Source of the DNA: Cellulomonas sp. Leaf395
Lineage (GTDB): Bacteria; Actinomycetota; Actinomycetes; Actinomycetales; Cellulomonadaceae
DNA length: 64,000 bases
NCBI RefSeq assembly: GCF_001424125.1
Contig: NZ_LMQI01000003.1
Coordinates: 648,850 to 712,849, forward strand
Direction of reading: 5' to 3'
The position numbers and the translations under genes are program-made. The notes beneath the pieces are model-generated. The model saw only the letters and a program-made list of their open reading frames with translations. It ran no database searches and was not told the origin of the DNA. Shown here piece after piece: positions 26,934-36,060 of this stretch (its first letter is position 1; every line of letters begins with the position of its first letter).

Positions 26934-27512
26934 GTGCCGCGCCCTGTTCACCTCGATCCCCGTTCGCCGTTCGTGCTCGATTCGCACGAGCTCGGTCGAC
27001 GTCCGGGATCGACGAGGACCGTGCAGCGCACCGTGGGTGCCCCGGAAGATCTCGGTACGGATGTGATCGGCGTCCCCACCGGGACCGACATCGAGCTGGA
27101 TCTGCGGCTCGAGGCGGTCATGGAGGGGGTCCTGGTCACCGGATCCGTCCGTGGTCGGGCGATCGGGGAGTGCGTGCGCTGCCTGGGTGAGGTCGTCGAG
27201 GATGTCGACGTCTCGCTCACGGAGCTGTACGTGTATCCCGAGCGCGCGGCCGTCGCGGTCGAGGACGGCGACGACGAGGAGGACGTGCGCGAGCTCGAGG
27301 GCGACCTGGTCGACCTGGAACCTGCGCTGCGGGACACGGTCGTGCCGGCTCTGCCGTTCCAGCCGCTGTGCCGTCCCGACTGCCCCGGTCTGTGCTCCGA
27401 GTGTGGCGCGCGGCTGGCGGACGACCCTGACCACTCGCATGAGACGCTTGACCCCCGCTGGTCCGCCCTGAGCGGCCTGCTGGGTTCGAACGACGAGACG
27501 AAAGAGAGCTAG
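26934..27512 (+). CDS. YceD/DUF177-family protein
   Basis: A 192-residue protein of the DUF177 family, always found before rpmF and linked to 23S rRNA or ribosome assembly in plants and bacteria. The core segment GECVRCLGEVVEDVDVSLTE is followed by an acidic stretch (EDGDDEEDVRELEGDLVD) and a C-terminal CRPDCPGLCSECG, a four-cysteine zinc-like motif. It is separated from rpmF by 2 bases. Exact activity is unknown. Confidence 0.88.
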   Translation: MPRPVHLDPRSPFVLDSHELGRRPGSTRTVQRTVGAPEDLGTDVIGVPTGTDIELDLRLEAVMEGVLVTGSVRGRAIGECVRCLGEVVEDVDVSLTELYVYPERAAVAVEDGDDEEDVRELEGDLVDLEPALRDTVVPALPFQPLCRPDCPGLCSECGARLADDPDHSHETLDPRWSALSGLLGSNDETKES

Positions 27513-27514
27513 CC

Positions 27515-27712
27515 GTGGCTGTTCCGAAGCGCAAGATGTCGCGCAGCAACACCCGTGCGCGTCGGTCGCAGTGGAAGACCACTGCCACGACGCTCCACAC
27601 GTGCCCGCAGTGCAAGGCCAACAAGATGCCGCACACGGCGTGCCCGTCGTGCGGTGCCTACAAGGGCCGTGCCTACGCCGAGGCCGTGCGTACCGAGTTC
27701 GAGGTTCGCTGA
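27515..27712 (+). CDS. rpmF: 50S ribosomal protein L32
   Basis: A 65-residue ribosomal protein beginning MAVPKRKMSRSNTRARRSQW, with the zinc ribbon CPQCKANKMPHTACPSCG (C+ form). GTG 27515 follows the DUF177 stop by 2 bases; the two genes are co-transcribed across bacteria. Confidence 0.97.
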   Translation: MAVPKRKMSRSNTRARRSQWKTTATTLHTCPQCKANKMPHTACPSCGAYKGRAYAEAVRTEFEVR

Positions 27713-27771
27713 CCTGAGGCTCGTGGGCGACGCGCCCCCGCTGTGGAGCATTCGATGACCGGAGGACCGGC

Positions 27772-28464
27772 GTGAGTGCCGCGGCAGAGCTCCTGCACGA
27801 GAAGCTCGGGGTCCACCTGGACCCCGAGCTTCTTGTGCTTGCCCTGACGCACCGCTCGTTCGCGCACGAGGCCGGGGGGATCCCCACCAACGAGCGGCTC
27901 GAGTTCCTCGGGGACGCGGTGCTCGGGCTGGTGGTCACAGAGTCGCTATATCGCGCGCACCCGGAGCTGCCCGAGGGTGCGCTCGCGAAGATGCGGGCCG
28001 CCACGGTGTCCCAGCGTGCACTGGCGCTCGTCGCGCGTGACCTCGACCTCGGCAGCTACGTGCTGCTGGGCAAGGGGGAGCTGTCGACGGGCGGGCGGGA
28101 CAAGGACTCGATCCTGTCCGACACGCTCGAGGCCGTGTTCGGGGCTGTCTACCTCAACCACGGCGTCGAGACCGCCCGCGCGGTGGTCGAGCGTCTGGTC
28201 GGGCCGTCGCTCGTCGCCGCGGCGGACCTCGGTGCGGGCCTGGACTGGAAGACGTCGTTGCAGGAGCTGTCCGCCGCCCTCGGTCTCGGTGCGCCGAGCT
28301 ACGACGTCACAGGCGAGGGACCGGACCACTCCCGGACGTTCACGGCGCACGCGATCGTCGCCGGGGAGCCGAGAGGCGTCGGCGTCGGGCCCGCCAAGAA
28401 GCTGGCGGAGCAGGACGCCGCCGCGGACGCCTACCGGGTGCTCGCCGCGGAGCTGCAGCCCTGA
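27772..28464 (+). CDS. rnc: ribonuclease III
   Basis: A 230-residue double-strand-specific endoribonuclease for rRNA and mRNA processing. The catalytic signature is [20 protein letters not shown], with a second acidic site in [15 protein letters not shown]. The C-terminal dsRBD (about 155-230) includes [23 protein letters not shown] 27772 has GGAGG 6 bases upstream. mutM starts one base after its stop. Confidence 0.96.
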   Translation: MSAAAELLHEKLGVHLDPELLVLALTHRSFAHEAGGIPTNERLEFLGDAVLGLVVTESLYRAHPELPEGALAKMRAATVSQRALALVARDLDLGSYVLLGKGELSTGGRDKDSILSDTLEAVFGAVYLNHGVETARAVVERLVGPSLVAAADLGAGLDWKTSLQELSAALGLGAPSYDVTGEGPDHSRTFTAHAIVAGEPRGVGVGPAKKLAEQDAAADAYRVLAAELQP

Positions 28465-28465
28465 C

Positions 28466-29368
28466 GTGCCCGAGCTGCCCGAGGTCGAGACGGTCCGCGA
28501 CGGGCTGGCGCGGCACGTGCTCGGTCGCACCGTCACGGGCGTCGAGGTGCGGCGCGACTTCAGCGTCCGCCGCCACGTCGACGGGCCGCTGGACTTCGCG
28601 GGACGCCTGCGGGGTCGACGTCTGGATGCCGCGGTCCGGCGCGGCAAGTTCCTCTGGCTGCTGCTGGACCAGGACGACGACGCCCTGATGGCGCACCTGG
28701 GCATGAGCGGACAGCTGCTGGTCCGGGGTCCGGGTGAGGACCGCCCCGAGCACCCCCACCTGCGCGTCCGGCTCGACCTCGACGACGGCTCCGCCCTGGA
28801 CTTCGTGGACCAGCGCACGTTCGGGCACCTGAGCGTCGCGGACCTCGTCCCGACGCCGGACGGCGCACCTGGCGGGCTCGGCTCCCCGTTGCCGGTCGTC
28901 CCGGAGCCCGTCGCGCACATCGCCCGTGACCTGCTCGACCGCGCCCTCGACCGTGCAGCGCTGGTGGCGACGGTGCGCCGTCGCAAGACCGGCATCAAGC
29001 GGGCGTTGCTCGACCAGACGGTCGTGTCCGGGGTCGGCAACATCTACGCCGACGAGGGCCTGTGGCGGGCGCGGCTGCACTACGCCCGGCCGACCGAGAC
29101 GCTGCGCAGGTCCGAGGTGGAGCGCGCGCTCGACGGAGCCGCCGAGGTGATGACCGAGGCGCTTGCGCAGGGTGGCACCAGCTTCGACGCGCTCTACGTC
29201 AACGTGAACGGCGCCTCCGGGTACTTCGACCGGTCGCTCGCCGTGTACGGGCAGCAGGGCCGCCCGTGTCCCCGCTGCGGCACAGCGGTGCGCCGCGACG
29301 AGTTCATGAACCGCTCCTCCTACACCTGCCCGCGGTGCCAGCCGAGGCCCCGTCGGGGCCGGTTCTAG
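28466..29368 (+). CDS. mutM: formamidopyrimidine-DNA glycosylase
   Basis: A 300-residue bifunctional glycosylase/AP lyase removing 8-oxoguanine. The mature N-terminal catalytic proline and glutamate are encoded in (M)[19 protein letters not shown]; the H2TH helix ([20 protein letters not shown]) and a C-terminal zinc finger (CPRCG...CPRC) are present. Start GTG 28466 is fixed by the invariant Pro-2. The neighbour order rnc-mutM is standard in actinobacteria. Its TAG overlaps the stop of the convergent dehydrogenase in CTAG (29365-29368). Confidence 0.96.
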   Translation: MPELPEVETVRDGLARHVLGRTVTGVEVRRDFSVRRHVDGPLDFAGRLRGRRLDAAVRRGKFLWLLLDQDDDALMAHLGMSGQLLVRGPGEDRPEHPHLRVRLDLDDGSALDFVDQRTFGHLSVADLVPTPDGAPGGLGSPLPVVPEPVAHIARDLLDRALDRAALVATVRRRKTGIKRALLDQTVVSGVGNIYADEGLWRARLHYARPTETLRRSEVERALDGAAEVMTEALAQGGTSFDALYVNVNGASGYFDRSLAVYGQQGRPCPRCGTAVRRDEFMNRSSYTCPRCQPRPRRGRF

Positions 29369-30309
29369 CGCGCGACGACATTGCGGAGCCGGCCGCCGGC
29401 GAGGAACGCCGCGAGGTTCTCGGACACCAGCTCGCCGGCACCCATCGGACGCCCGCCCGCGGCGTGCGGGCTGATGAGCACCCGCGGCTCGTCCCACAGG
29501 GGGGAGTCGGCCGGGAGGGGCTCGGTCTCGAACACGTCGAGGGCCGCGCCCGCCAGCCGGTCGGACCGGACTGCGTCGAGCAGCGCGGCCTCGTCGAGCG
29601 TCGCGCCGCGGCCCACGTTGACCACCCACGCGCGCGGGGGCAGCAGGTCCAGGACGTCCGCGCCGACCGCGTGCCGGGTCTGCTCGGTGGCGGGCAGCAA
29701 CGAGATCAGCACGTCGGTGCGCGGCAGGTGGTCGGGCAGGTCGAACGCGGAGATCACCGGGAAGCCGTGCCGGTCGCCGGCGACGGTCGCGACGCCCGTG
29801 ACGTGGGCGCCCAGTGCGCTGAGCAGGGGTGCGAGCCGCGCGGCGATCGACCCGAAGCCCCAGATCAGCACCTCCGCGCCGTCGAGCGTCCGGAACGCCT
29901 GACCTGGCCGCGCCTCCTGCATGCCACCGAGCTCGTCGGCCCACCGGTGCTCCGACTGCGCACGTACCAGGTCCGGGAGCCGTCGCGCCGCGGCGAGCAC
30001 CAGGGCGAGGGTGTGCTCCGCGACCGGGCCGTCGTGCAGCCCGCGTCCGGAGGTGAGGACGACGTCGTCGGCGAACCCGGCCGCGAGCGCCGCGTCCGGA
30101 CCCGCCGCGAGCGTCTGCACCCACCGCAGGGCGGTGAGGCGGCGGGCCGAGTCGGCCGTCTGCTCCGGGTCGTTCCCCCAGAGCACGAGCACCTCGGCAT
30201 CGAGGGCGTCGGCGGGCACCGGCTCGTTCACGTCGTAGCGCACCACCCGCACGTCGGCGGGCAGCGTCGGGTCGTCGGACATCGTCGAGGGCAGCAGGAT
30301 CGTGGTCAC
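29365..30309 (-). CDS. D-isomer 2-hydroxyacid dehydrogenase
   Basis: A 314-residue NAD(P)-dependent oxidoreductase. The dinucleotide motif is [20 protein letters not shown], and the catalytic triad is visible as Arg in [14 protein letters not shown], Glu in DVFETEPLP and His in ISPHAAGG. The natural substrate is unknown; glyoxylate/hydroxypyruvate-type reduction is common in the family. GTG 30309 gives a proper first strand (TTILLPS) and is 7 bases after CATCGT, whereas the internal ATG would remove it. Only 18 bases separate its start from the divergent response regulator. Confidence 0.8.
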   Translation of the reverse strand: MTTILLPSTMSDDPTLPADVRVVRYDVNEPVPADALDAEVLVLWGNDPEQTADSARRLTALRWVQTLAAGPDAALAAGFADDVVLTSGRGLHDGPVAEHTLALVLAAARRLPDLVRAQSEHRWADELGGMQEARPGQAFRTLDGAEVLIWGFGSIAARLAPLLSALGAHVTGVATVAGDRHGFPVISAFDLPDHLPRTDVLISLLPATEQTRHAVGADVLDLLPPRAWVVNVGRGATLDEAALLDAVRSDRLAGAALDVFETEPLPADSPLWDEPRVLISPHAAGGRPMGAGELVSENLAAFLAGGRLRNVVAR

Positions 30310-30327
30310 CGTCGCTACGATGCCACC
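30310..30327. promoter_or_regulatory. overlapping back-to-back -10 elements
   Basis: Plus-strand TACGAT (30316-30321) is 6 bases before GTG 30328. Minus-strand CATCGT (plus 30317-30322) is 7 bases before GTG 30309. The two hexamers share five base pairs, so RNA polymerase can melt this site for only one direction at a time. Confidence 0.6.
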
Positions 30328-30990
30328 GTGTCCACACCCAGCGCCTCCGGGCCCATCACCGTGATGATCGTGGACGACCACGAGGTGGTCCGTCGCGGCA
30401 TCGCGGAGCTCGTGGACCAGGCCGACGGCATGACCGTGGTCGCCGAGGCCGGCTCGGTGGCGGACGGAGTGCGGCGTGCCGGCCTGGTGAACCCGCAGAT
30501 CGTCCTCGTCGACCTGCAGCTGCCGGACGGCACGGGGATCGACGTGCTGCGCGCGCTGCGCGAGCAGCTGCCCTCGACCCGCGCGATCGTCCTGACGTCG
30601 TTCGACGACGACGACGCCCTGGCGGCCGCGCTCGACGAAGGGGCCGCCGCGTACCTGCTGAAGTCCGTGCGGGGCGCGGAGATCACCGACGTGATCCGCG
30701 CCGTCGCGGCCGGGCGTGTCCTGCTCGACCAGCGGACCCTCAGGCGGTACAGGGCCCGTCACGACGACCCGACGGACGGTCTGACGCCGAGCGAGCTGCG
30801 CGTCATCGAGCTGATCGGCGAGGGGATGTCCAACCGGGAGATCGCCGAACGGCTCGGGATCGTCGAGAAGACCGTGAAGAACCACATCACCTCCGTGCTC
30901 GCGAAGATGGGCCTGCAGCGCCGCACGCAGGTCGCGGCGTGGGTGGCGTCACGTGCGCACGCGGGGTGGCGGGCCGAGCCGAGCGGCTGA
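30328..30990 (+). CDS. NarL/FixJ-type response regulator
   Basis: A 220-residue two-component regulator. The receiver domain has VMIVDDHEVVRRGI (acidic pocket), phospho-acceptor Asp in QIVLVDLQLPDGTGID at about residue 60, Thr/Ser in VLTSFDDDDAL and Lys in YLLKSV. The C-terminal LuxR HTH includes LTPSELRVIELIGEGMSNRE and EKTVKNHITSVLAKMG. It is convergent, 14 bases from the end of the GAF histidine kinase gene, which itself trails cydABDC; these two are the obvious pair. Leaderless start. Confidence 0.88.
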   Translation: MSTPSASGPITVMIVDDHEVVRRGIAELVDQADGMTVVAEAGSVADGVRRAGLVNPQIVLVDLQLPDGTGIDVLRALREQLPSTRAIVLTSFDDDDALAAALDEGAAAYLLKSVRGAEITDVIRAVAAGRVLLDQRTLRRYRARHDDPTDGLTPSELRVIELIGEGMSNREIAERLGIVEKTVKNHITSVLAKMGLQRRTQVAAWVASRAHAGWRAEPSG

Positions 30991-31004
30991 GCCCCCGCCC
31001 CGGG

Positions 31005-32693
31005 TCATCCCAGGGGCGTCTCCCACGTCAGCAGCGTGCCCGGCCCGCCGGGTACGGCACCGATCTCGAAGGTGCCGCCGTGCAGACGGGCGCGTTGCGC
31101 GAGGTTGCGGGTACCCGAGCTGCGACGCAGGTCCGGCGCGAGTCCCGTGCCGTCGTCCTCGACCTCCACCCGGACGGATCCCTTCGGTCCTGCGCCCAGG
31201 ACGCGAACCCGCACCGCGACGGAGGAGGCCTGCGCGTGCCGGGCCGCGTTGGCCAGCCCTTCGCGCACCACGGCGACCACGTCGGAGGTCAGGTCCGGGC
31301 TGACGCGCCCGTTCAGCTGGCCCTCGTCGAGGCTGCCCTCGACCACAGTCGCGCCGTCGAGGTTGACGACAAAGGAGGGGGCGAAGCCGAGGCCCGACCG
31401 CGCGAGAGACGCCTCGCGCCGCAGCCGCTCGACCAGGCCGGTGGTGGCGTCCGGGTCCCGCAGGTCGTGCACGATCCGACGGATCTGCCGCACCGAGCCG
31501 TCCACGTTGTCGAGCGCCTCATCGATGATCGCGGTCAGCTCGGTGGCGTCCACGCCGCGGGCCGCGCGTCGTCGGGCGGTCTCCAGCTGCAGGCCCGTCG
31601 CGAACAGCTGCTGGATGGCGAGGTCGTGCAGGTCCCGGGCGATGCGCTCGCGCTCGTCGAGCAGCGCCGCGACGTCCTGGGCGTGACGCCCGGCTGCCAG
31701 CTGGGTGGCGAGCGCAGCCTGCGCGGCGAACGACTCCGCGGTGGTGAGGTCTGCCTGCTCGAACGGGGGTGCACCGACCTTCCGCAGCAGGATGAGCACT
31801 CCGACGGCGCCGCCGGGCGCCGGCACGGGGGCGAACAGGGCCGGACCGAAGGACCGCATGGCGGGCGTGGCGACGGTGCGGGCGCGGGCGAGGGACGACG
31901 TGATCAACCCTTGGCCCTCCGTGACCACCGTCCACGCGCGAGAACCCGGAGGCATGGGCGCGCCCAGCAGCTTGTGACGCTCGCGGCCGACCGCGACCTC
32001 GATGAGCAGCTCGCCGCCGACCCCGGGCAGCGCGAGCGCGGCGGCGTCGGCATGGTCGGCGTCCCGGGCGGTCGAGACGATGCGTTCGAGCGCGTCGTCC
32101 TCGTCGATGCCCGCGAGCAGCGTCGTGGTGAGGTCCTGACCGGCGCGGAGCCAGTGCTCGCGTCGTCGCGCGTCGGCGTAGAGGATCGCGTTGGCGACGG
32201 CCGCCCCGGCTGCGGAGGCGAGCGAGACCACCACGTCCTCGTCGTCCTGCGTGAAGCCGCCGGGCTTCTCGGAGAGGTACAGATGCCCGAAGACGCGCGA
32301 GCCGACGTGCACGGACGTGCCGAGGAACGGGACCGACGACGGGTGGTCGGGCGGGATGCCGCGGAACGCCGGGTGCTGGCGCGCGTCGCCGAGACGGAGC
32401 GTGCCTGTCACGGGGACCTCGCCGAGCGCACCGAGCGCGAGCGGCGTCGCGCGCAGAGCGTCGGCGACCGTCCCCGACGCCTCGGTGGACACGAAGGACG
32501 TCGAGACCCCGAGCTCGTTGACCACCGCGACGGCTCCGTGCGGGGCTCCCGTGAGGCGAGCAGCCACCTCGACGAACCTGTCGAGCACGGCAGGCAGCTC
32601 GATCTCGCTCGCGACCGCCACGACCGCCCCGACCAGGTCGCTGCGCGGGACGCCCGTGCTCGGCGGTGGACCGGGAAGCGTCTCGTCGGCCAC
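31005..32693 (-). CDS. GAF-domain sensor histidine kinase downstream of cydC
   Basis: A 562-residue soluble kinase with two GAF domains (about 25-165 and 190-330), a HisKA_3 dimerisation domain with the phospho-accepting His in ERERIARDLHDLAIQQLF, and a HATPase domain (VREGLANAARHAQ; VEDDGTGLAP). This layout matches DevS/DosT oxygen and redox sensors of actinobacteria. Whether a GAF binds haem cannot be judged from this sequence. GTG 32693 is used because AGGAGA lies 7 bases upstream. It follows cydC by 14 bases, so it is probably in the cyd operon. Confidence 0.82.
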   Translation of the reverse strand: MADETLPGPPPSTGVPRSDLVGAVVAVASEIELPAVLDRFVEVAARLTGAPHGAVAVVNELGVSTSFVSTEASGTVADALRATPLALGALGEVPVTGTLRLGDARQHPAFRGIPPDHPSSVPFLGTSVHVGSRVFGHLYLSEKPGGFTQDDEDVVVSLASAAGAAVANAILYADARRREHWLRAGQDLTTTLLAGIDEDDALERIVSTARDADHADAAALALPGVGGELLIEVAVGRERHKLLGAPMPPGSRAWTVVTEGQGLITSSLARARTVATPAMRSFGPALFAPVPAPGGAVGVLILLRKVGAPPFEQADLTTAESFAAQAALATQLAAGRHAQDVAALLDERERIARDLHDLAIQQLFATGLQLETARRRAARGVDATELTAIIDEALDNVDGSVRQIRRIVHDLRDPDATTGLVERLRREASLARSGLGFAPSFVVNLDGATVVEGSLDEGQLNGRVSPDLTSDVVAVVREGLANAARHAQASSVAVRVRVLGAGPKGSVRVEVEDDGTGLAPDLRRSSGTRNLAQRARLHGGTFEIGAVPGGPGTLLTWETPLG

Positions 32694-32707
32694 GGTCCGG
32701 TCTCCTG

Positions 32708-34426
32708 TCAGTCGCTCCCGCGCTCTCGCGCCCACGCGTCACGGTAGTCCGGGACGGTCCTGAGCAGCTCGGCGTGGGTGCCGCGCGCGCGGACGCGTCC
32801 GGCGCCGAGCAGGAGCACCTCGTCGGCCGCCGCCAGCGGGCTGAGCCGATGGGTGACGACGACGACGACCCCGCGCGGGTCGTTCAGCAGGTCCGTGACC
32901 AGGGCGTCGGCGCGTTCCGGGTCGAGGTGCTCGGCCGGCTCGTCCACCAGCAGGAGCGGAGCCGGCGACACCAGGGCGCGTGCGACGAGCAACCGCCGCC
33001 GTTCGCCTCCGGACACCGTGCGGGCGTCAGGGCCGACGACGGTGTCGAGCCCGTCGGGGAGCCCGACGAGCCAGTCCGCCAGCCCGACCCGGGCCAGGAC
33101 GTCGGTCGCCTCCGTCGCGGTGAGCTCACCGCGAGCGACGCGCAGGTTCTCCAGCACCGTGGTCCCGAACACGTGGGCGTCCTCGGTGCCGACGACGACC
33201 GCCGCGGCGACGGCGTGCCGGTCGAGGTGGTCCACGTCGTGCCCGTCGAGCGTGAGGGTGCCGGTCTGCCGGGGGAGCAGTCCTGCGAGCGTGAGCAAGG
33301 TGGTCGTCTTGCCCGTGCCGGACGGTCCGACGATGGCGACCGAACGGCCGCGCCGCAGGTCGAGGGAGAGGTCCGTGAGAACCGGCGGCGTGCCGGGCCA
33401 GCCGCACGCGAGGTCCGTCGCGACGAGCGGGGGCTGTCCGGGGGCGTCGTCGGTGGCGGGTGGGTCGGTAGGGGCGTCGAGAAGCGCCAGGACGCGGCCC
33501 GCCGCGGCGCGCGAGCGCTGCACCTGGATCGCGGCGGCGGGCAGGAGGGACGTCGCCTCGAACGCTGCGAGCGGGGTGAGCACGACGACGGCGAGCTCGA
33601 CGGGGGAGAGCAGCCCGGCACCGACCGCCGGGACGCCCGTGAGCAGGGCCGCCAGCATCGCCACGCCGACCGACAGCTGACCGAGCCCCGCAGCGATCGC
33701 CGCCGAGCCTGCCCCGGCGTCGGTGGCGGCTGCAAGGCGGCGGTCGGAATCGCGCAGGGCATCCAGCTCGGCGCTCGCCCGGCCGCCCACGAGGAGCGGA
33801 CCGGCGTCGTCGAGCAGGCCGAGCGCTGTCGCGGTCATGTCCGCCCGGCTCTGCAGCGCGCGCTGCTCCGTGGTGCGGGCGGCACGGGCGGCGATCGCCG
33901 GGGCGACGACGCCCGCCAGCACGAGACACCCACCGAGCGCGAGACCGGCCGGGGGCCAGAACGCGCACATGGCGAGCACTGTGCCGGCGCCGAGCGCGAC
34001 GGCGACCCCCGCCGGGAGCAGGCCCCGCACCACCACGTCGCCGACCGTGTCGACGTCCGCACCGACCCGCGCCAGCAGGTCCCCGCGCCGCAACCGCAGG
34101 AGCGTCTCGGGTCGTGCGGCGGCGAGCCGCTCGTACAGGGTGGTGCGCAGCTCGGTCATGCCGCGCAGGGCGACGTCGTGAGACACCAGCCGCTCGAGGT
34201 AGCGCAACACCCCGCGACCGATGCCGAACGCGCGCACCGCCACGGTCGCGACCGACAGCTGGAGCACGGGTGGCATCTGCGAGGCGCGCGCGATCAGCCA
34301 GGCCGAGACCGCTGCCAGGGCGACCGCGCACCCGAGCGCGAGCGTGCCGAGCAGGAGGGCGAGCGCGAACCGGCGCGGGTCGAGGTCGAGGAGCCGGACC
34401 GCGCGCCGCAGCGTCCCGCGGGTCAT
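32708..34426 (-). CDS. cydC: thiol exporter subunit CydC
   Basis: A 572-residue ABC half-transporter (six-helix membrane domain, about 1-320, plus ATPase). Walker A is GPSGTGKTTTLLTLAG, signature VSGGERRRLLVARALV, Walker B LLLVDEPAEHLD. CydDC exports glutathione or cysteine in E. coli and is needed for cytochrome bd assembly; in thiol-diverse actinobacteria the cargo could be another reductant. ATG 34426 overlaps the cydD stop (ATGA). Confidence 0.9.
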   Translation of the reverse strand: MTRGTLRRAVRLLDLDPRRFALALLLGTLALGCAVALAAVSAWLIARASQMPPVLQLSVATVAVRAFGIGRGVLRYLERLVSHDVALRGMTELRTTLYERLAAARPETLLRLRRGDLLARVGADVDTVGDVVVRGLLPAGVAVALGAGTVLAMCAFWPPAGLALGGCLVLAGVVAPAIAARAARTTEQRALQSRADMTATALGLLDDAGPLLVGGRASAELDALRDSDRRLAAATDAGAGSAAIAAGLGQLSVGVAMLAALLTGVPAVGAGLLSPVELAVVVLTPLAAFEATSLLPAAAIQVQRSRAAAGRVLALLDAPTDPPATDDAPGQPPLVATDLACGWPGTPPVLTDLSLDLRRGRSVAIVGPSGTGKTTTLLTLAGLLPRQTGTLTLDGHDVDHLDRHAVAAAVVVGTEDAHVFGTTVLENLRVARGELTATEATDVLARVGLADWLVGLPDGLDTVVGPDARTVSGGERRRLLVARALVSPAPLLLVDEPAEHLDPERADALVTDLLNDPRGVVVVVTHRLSPLAAADEVLLLGAGRVRARGTHAELLRTVPDYRDAWARERGSD

Positions 34427-36060
34427 GCGAGCACCTGCGCGTCCGACCGGACCAGGACGACGTCGTCCGCCACCGCCACCAGGGACGGGCGGTGCGCCAC
34501 GAGCAGCACGGTCCGGCCGGCGTCCCGCAACGCCCGGACGGTGTCCAGGACCACCTGCTCGCCGGCCGCGTCCAGGTGTGCCGTGGGTTCGTCGAGGACC
34601 ACCAGCGGCGTTCGTTGCAGCAGCGTGCGGGTCAGCGCGACGCGTTGGCGCTGACCGAGGCTCAGTCCCGCACCGCCGCGGCCGAGCGGGGTGGCCCAGC
34701 CGTCGGGGAGGGTCGCCAGCACGTCGTCGAGGCCCGTGAGCGCGGCCGCCGTCGTACGCGACTCGTCGTCGCCCCCGACGAGCTCAGCCATGGTCCCCGG
34801 CTCGAGCACGGGCCGCTGCGGCAGCCACGACACCTGGGCCCACACGGTGGCGGTGTCGAGGTCGGCGAGGTCAACGCCGTCGATCGACACGCGGCCGTCG
34901 TCGGGACGCAGCAGCCCGAGCGCGATCTCGAGCGCCGTGGTCTTGCCGACTCCGCTCGGGCCGGTCAGCGCGACGACGGTGCCGGGCCGCACCATCAGGT
35001 CGAGGCCGTGCGGTGTGCTGCCGCCCGAGGTCCGGACCGCCACGCCGTCGAGCCGCAGGGTCGCCGTCCGCAGGTCCGGCGCCGTCCGCGTCCCGGCAGC
35101 GGGGACCGGGGTCTCCAGCACCTCGAACGCCCGTCCCGCCGCCGCGACCCCGTCGGCCGCGGCGTGGAACTGGACCCCGACCTGGCGCAGCGGCAGGAAC
35201 ACCTCGGGCGCCAGGACGAGGACTGCGATCCCGGTGACCAGGTCGAGGCGCCCCTCCACCAGTCGCAGTCCGATGGCGACCGCCACGAGGGCGACCGACA
35301 GCGTGGTGAGCAGCTCGAGCACCATGCCCGACAGGAACGCGATGCGCAGCGTCCCCATGGTCGCCTGCCGGTGCGCGTCGCCGAGCGTCCGCACCCGGGC
35401 ACCCGGCCCGCGCTCCCGACCGTGCGCGCGCAGCGTCGGCAGGCCGGCGAGCAGGTCCAGGACCTGCGCACCGAGGCGCTGCATGCTGGCCAGGCCCTGC
35501 TCGGACCGGCCCTGCGTGAGCCGCCCGACCAGGACCATGAAGATCGGGACCAGCGGAAGCACGACGACGAGGATCGCGGCGGAGATCCAGTCGAGCCCCA
35601 GCACCACGAGCAGGACGGCCGGCGTCACAGTCGCCGCGAGGACCAGCTGCGGCAGGTACCGCACGAAGTACGGCTCGAGCGCGTCGAGCCCCCGGGTCGC
35701 GAGGGTGACCACCGACGGACCCTCGCCGGACGCGAGCCAGCGCGGACCCAGCGCCACCGCGTGCGCCACGACCTGCTCGCGCAGCTCCGCGACCGTCCGG
35801 GTGGCCGCGCGGTGCGCGAAGCGCTCCTGCACGGCGGTGACCAGGGTCCGGACCGCGACCACGGCCGCCAGCCACCCGATCGTCGGGGCCAGGACGTCCA
35901 GCTGAGCGCCGTCGGAGACGGCGGCGCCCAGGGCGTGCGCGAGGAGCAGGGCCTGCGCCACGACCATCGCCGCCGTGAGCACACCGAGCGCGGCGGTCAG
36001 GGCGACGTACCCCCGGGCGGCCCGCGCGTGCCGCAGCAGCCGGGGGTCCAGCGGCCTCAC
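34423..36060 (-). CDS. cydD: thiol exporter subunit CydD
   Basis: A 545-residue ABC half-transporter partnering CydC. Membrane region about 1-300, then ATPase with Walker A LTGPSGVGKTTALEIALGLL, signature LSLGQRQRVALTRTLLQ (LSLGQ rather than LSGGQ) and Walker B LVVLDEPTAHLD. GTG 36060 overlaps the cydB stop by 4 bases. The order cydA-B-D-C is the usual actinobacterial one. Confidence 0.9.
   Translation of the reverse strand: MRPLDPRLLRHARAARGYVALTAALGVLTAAMVVAQALLLAHALGAAVSDGAQLDVLAPTIGWLAAVVAVRTLVTAVQERFAHRAATRTVAELREQVVAHAVALGPRWLASGEGPSVVTLATRGLDALEPYFVRYLPQLVLAATVTPAVLLVVLGLDWISAAILVVVLPLVPIFMVLVGRLTQGRSEQGLASMQRLGAQVLDLLAGLPTLRAHGRERGPGARVRTLGDAHRQATMGTLRIAFLSGMVLELLTTLSVALVAVAIGLRLVEGRLDLVTGIAVLVLAPEVFLPLRQVGVQFHAAADGVAAAGRAFEVLETPVPAAGTRTAPDLRTATLRLDGVAVRTSGGSTPHGLDLMVRPGTVVALTGPSGVGKTTALEIALGLLRPDDGRVSIDGVDLADLDTATVWAQVSWLPQRPVLEPGTMAELVGGDDESRTTAAALTGLDDVLATLPDGWATPLGRGGAGLSLGQRQRVALTRTLLQRTPLVVLDEPTAHLDAAGEQVVLDTVRALRDAGRTVLLVAHRPSLVAVADDVVLVRSDAQVLA

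Noticed and set aside
29365..30885. Longer 506-codon version of the 2-hydroxyacid dehydrogenase
   Set aside because: The upstream part is antisense to the response regulator; conserved dehydrogenase sequence begins at about 30306.
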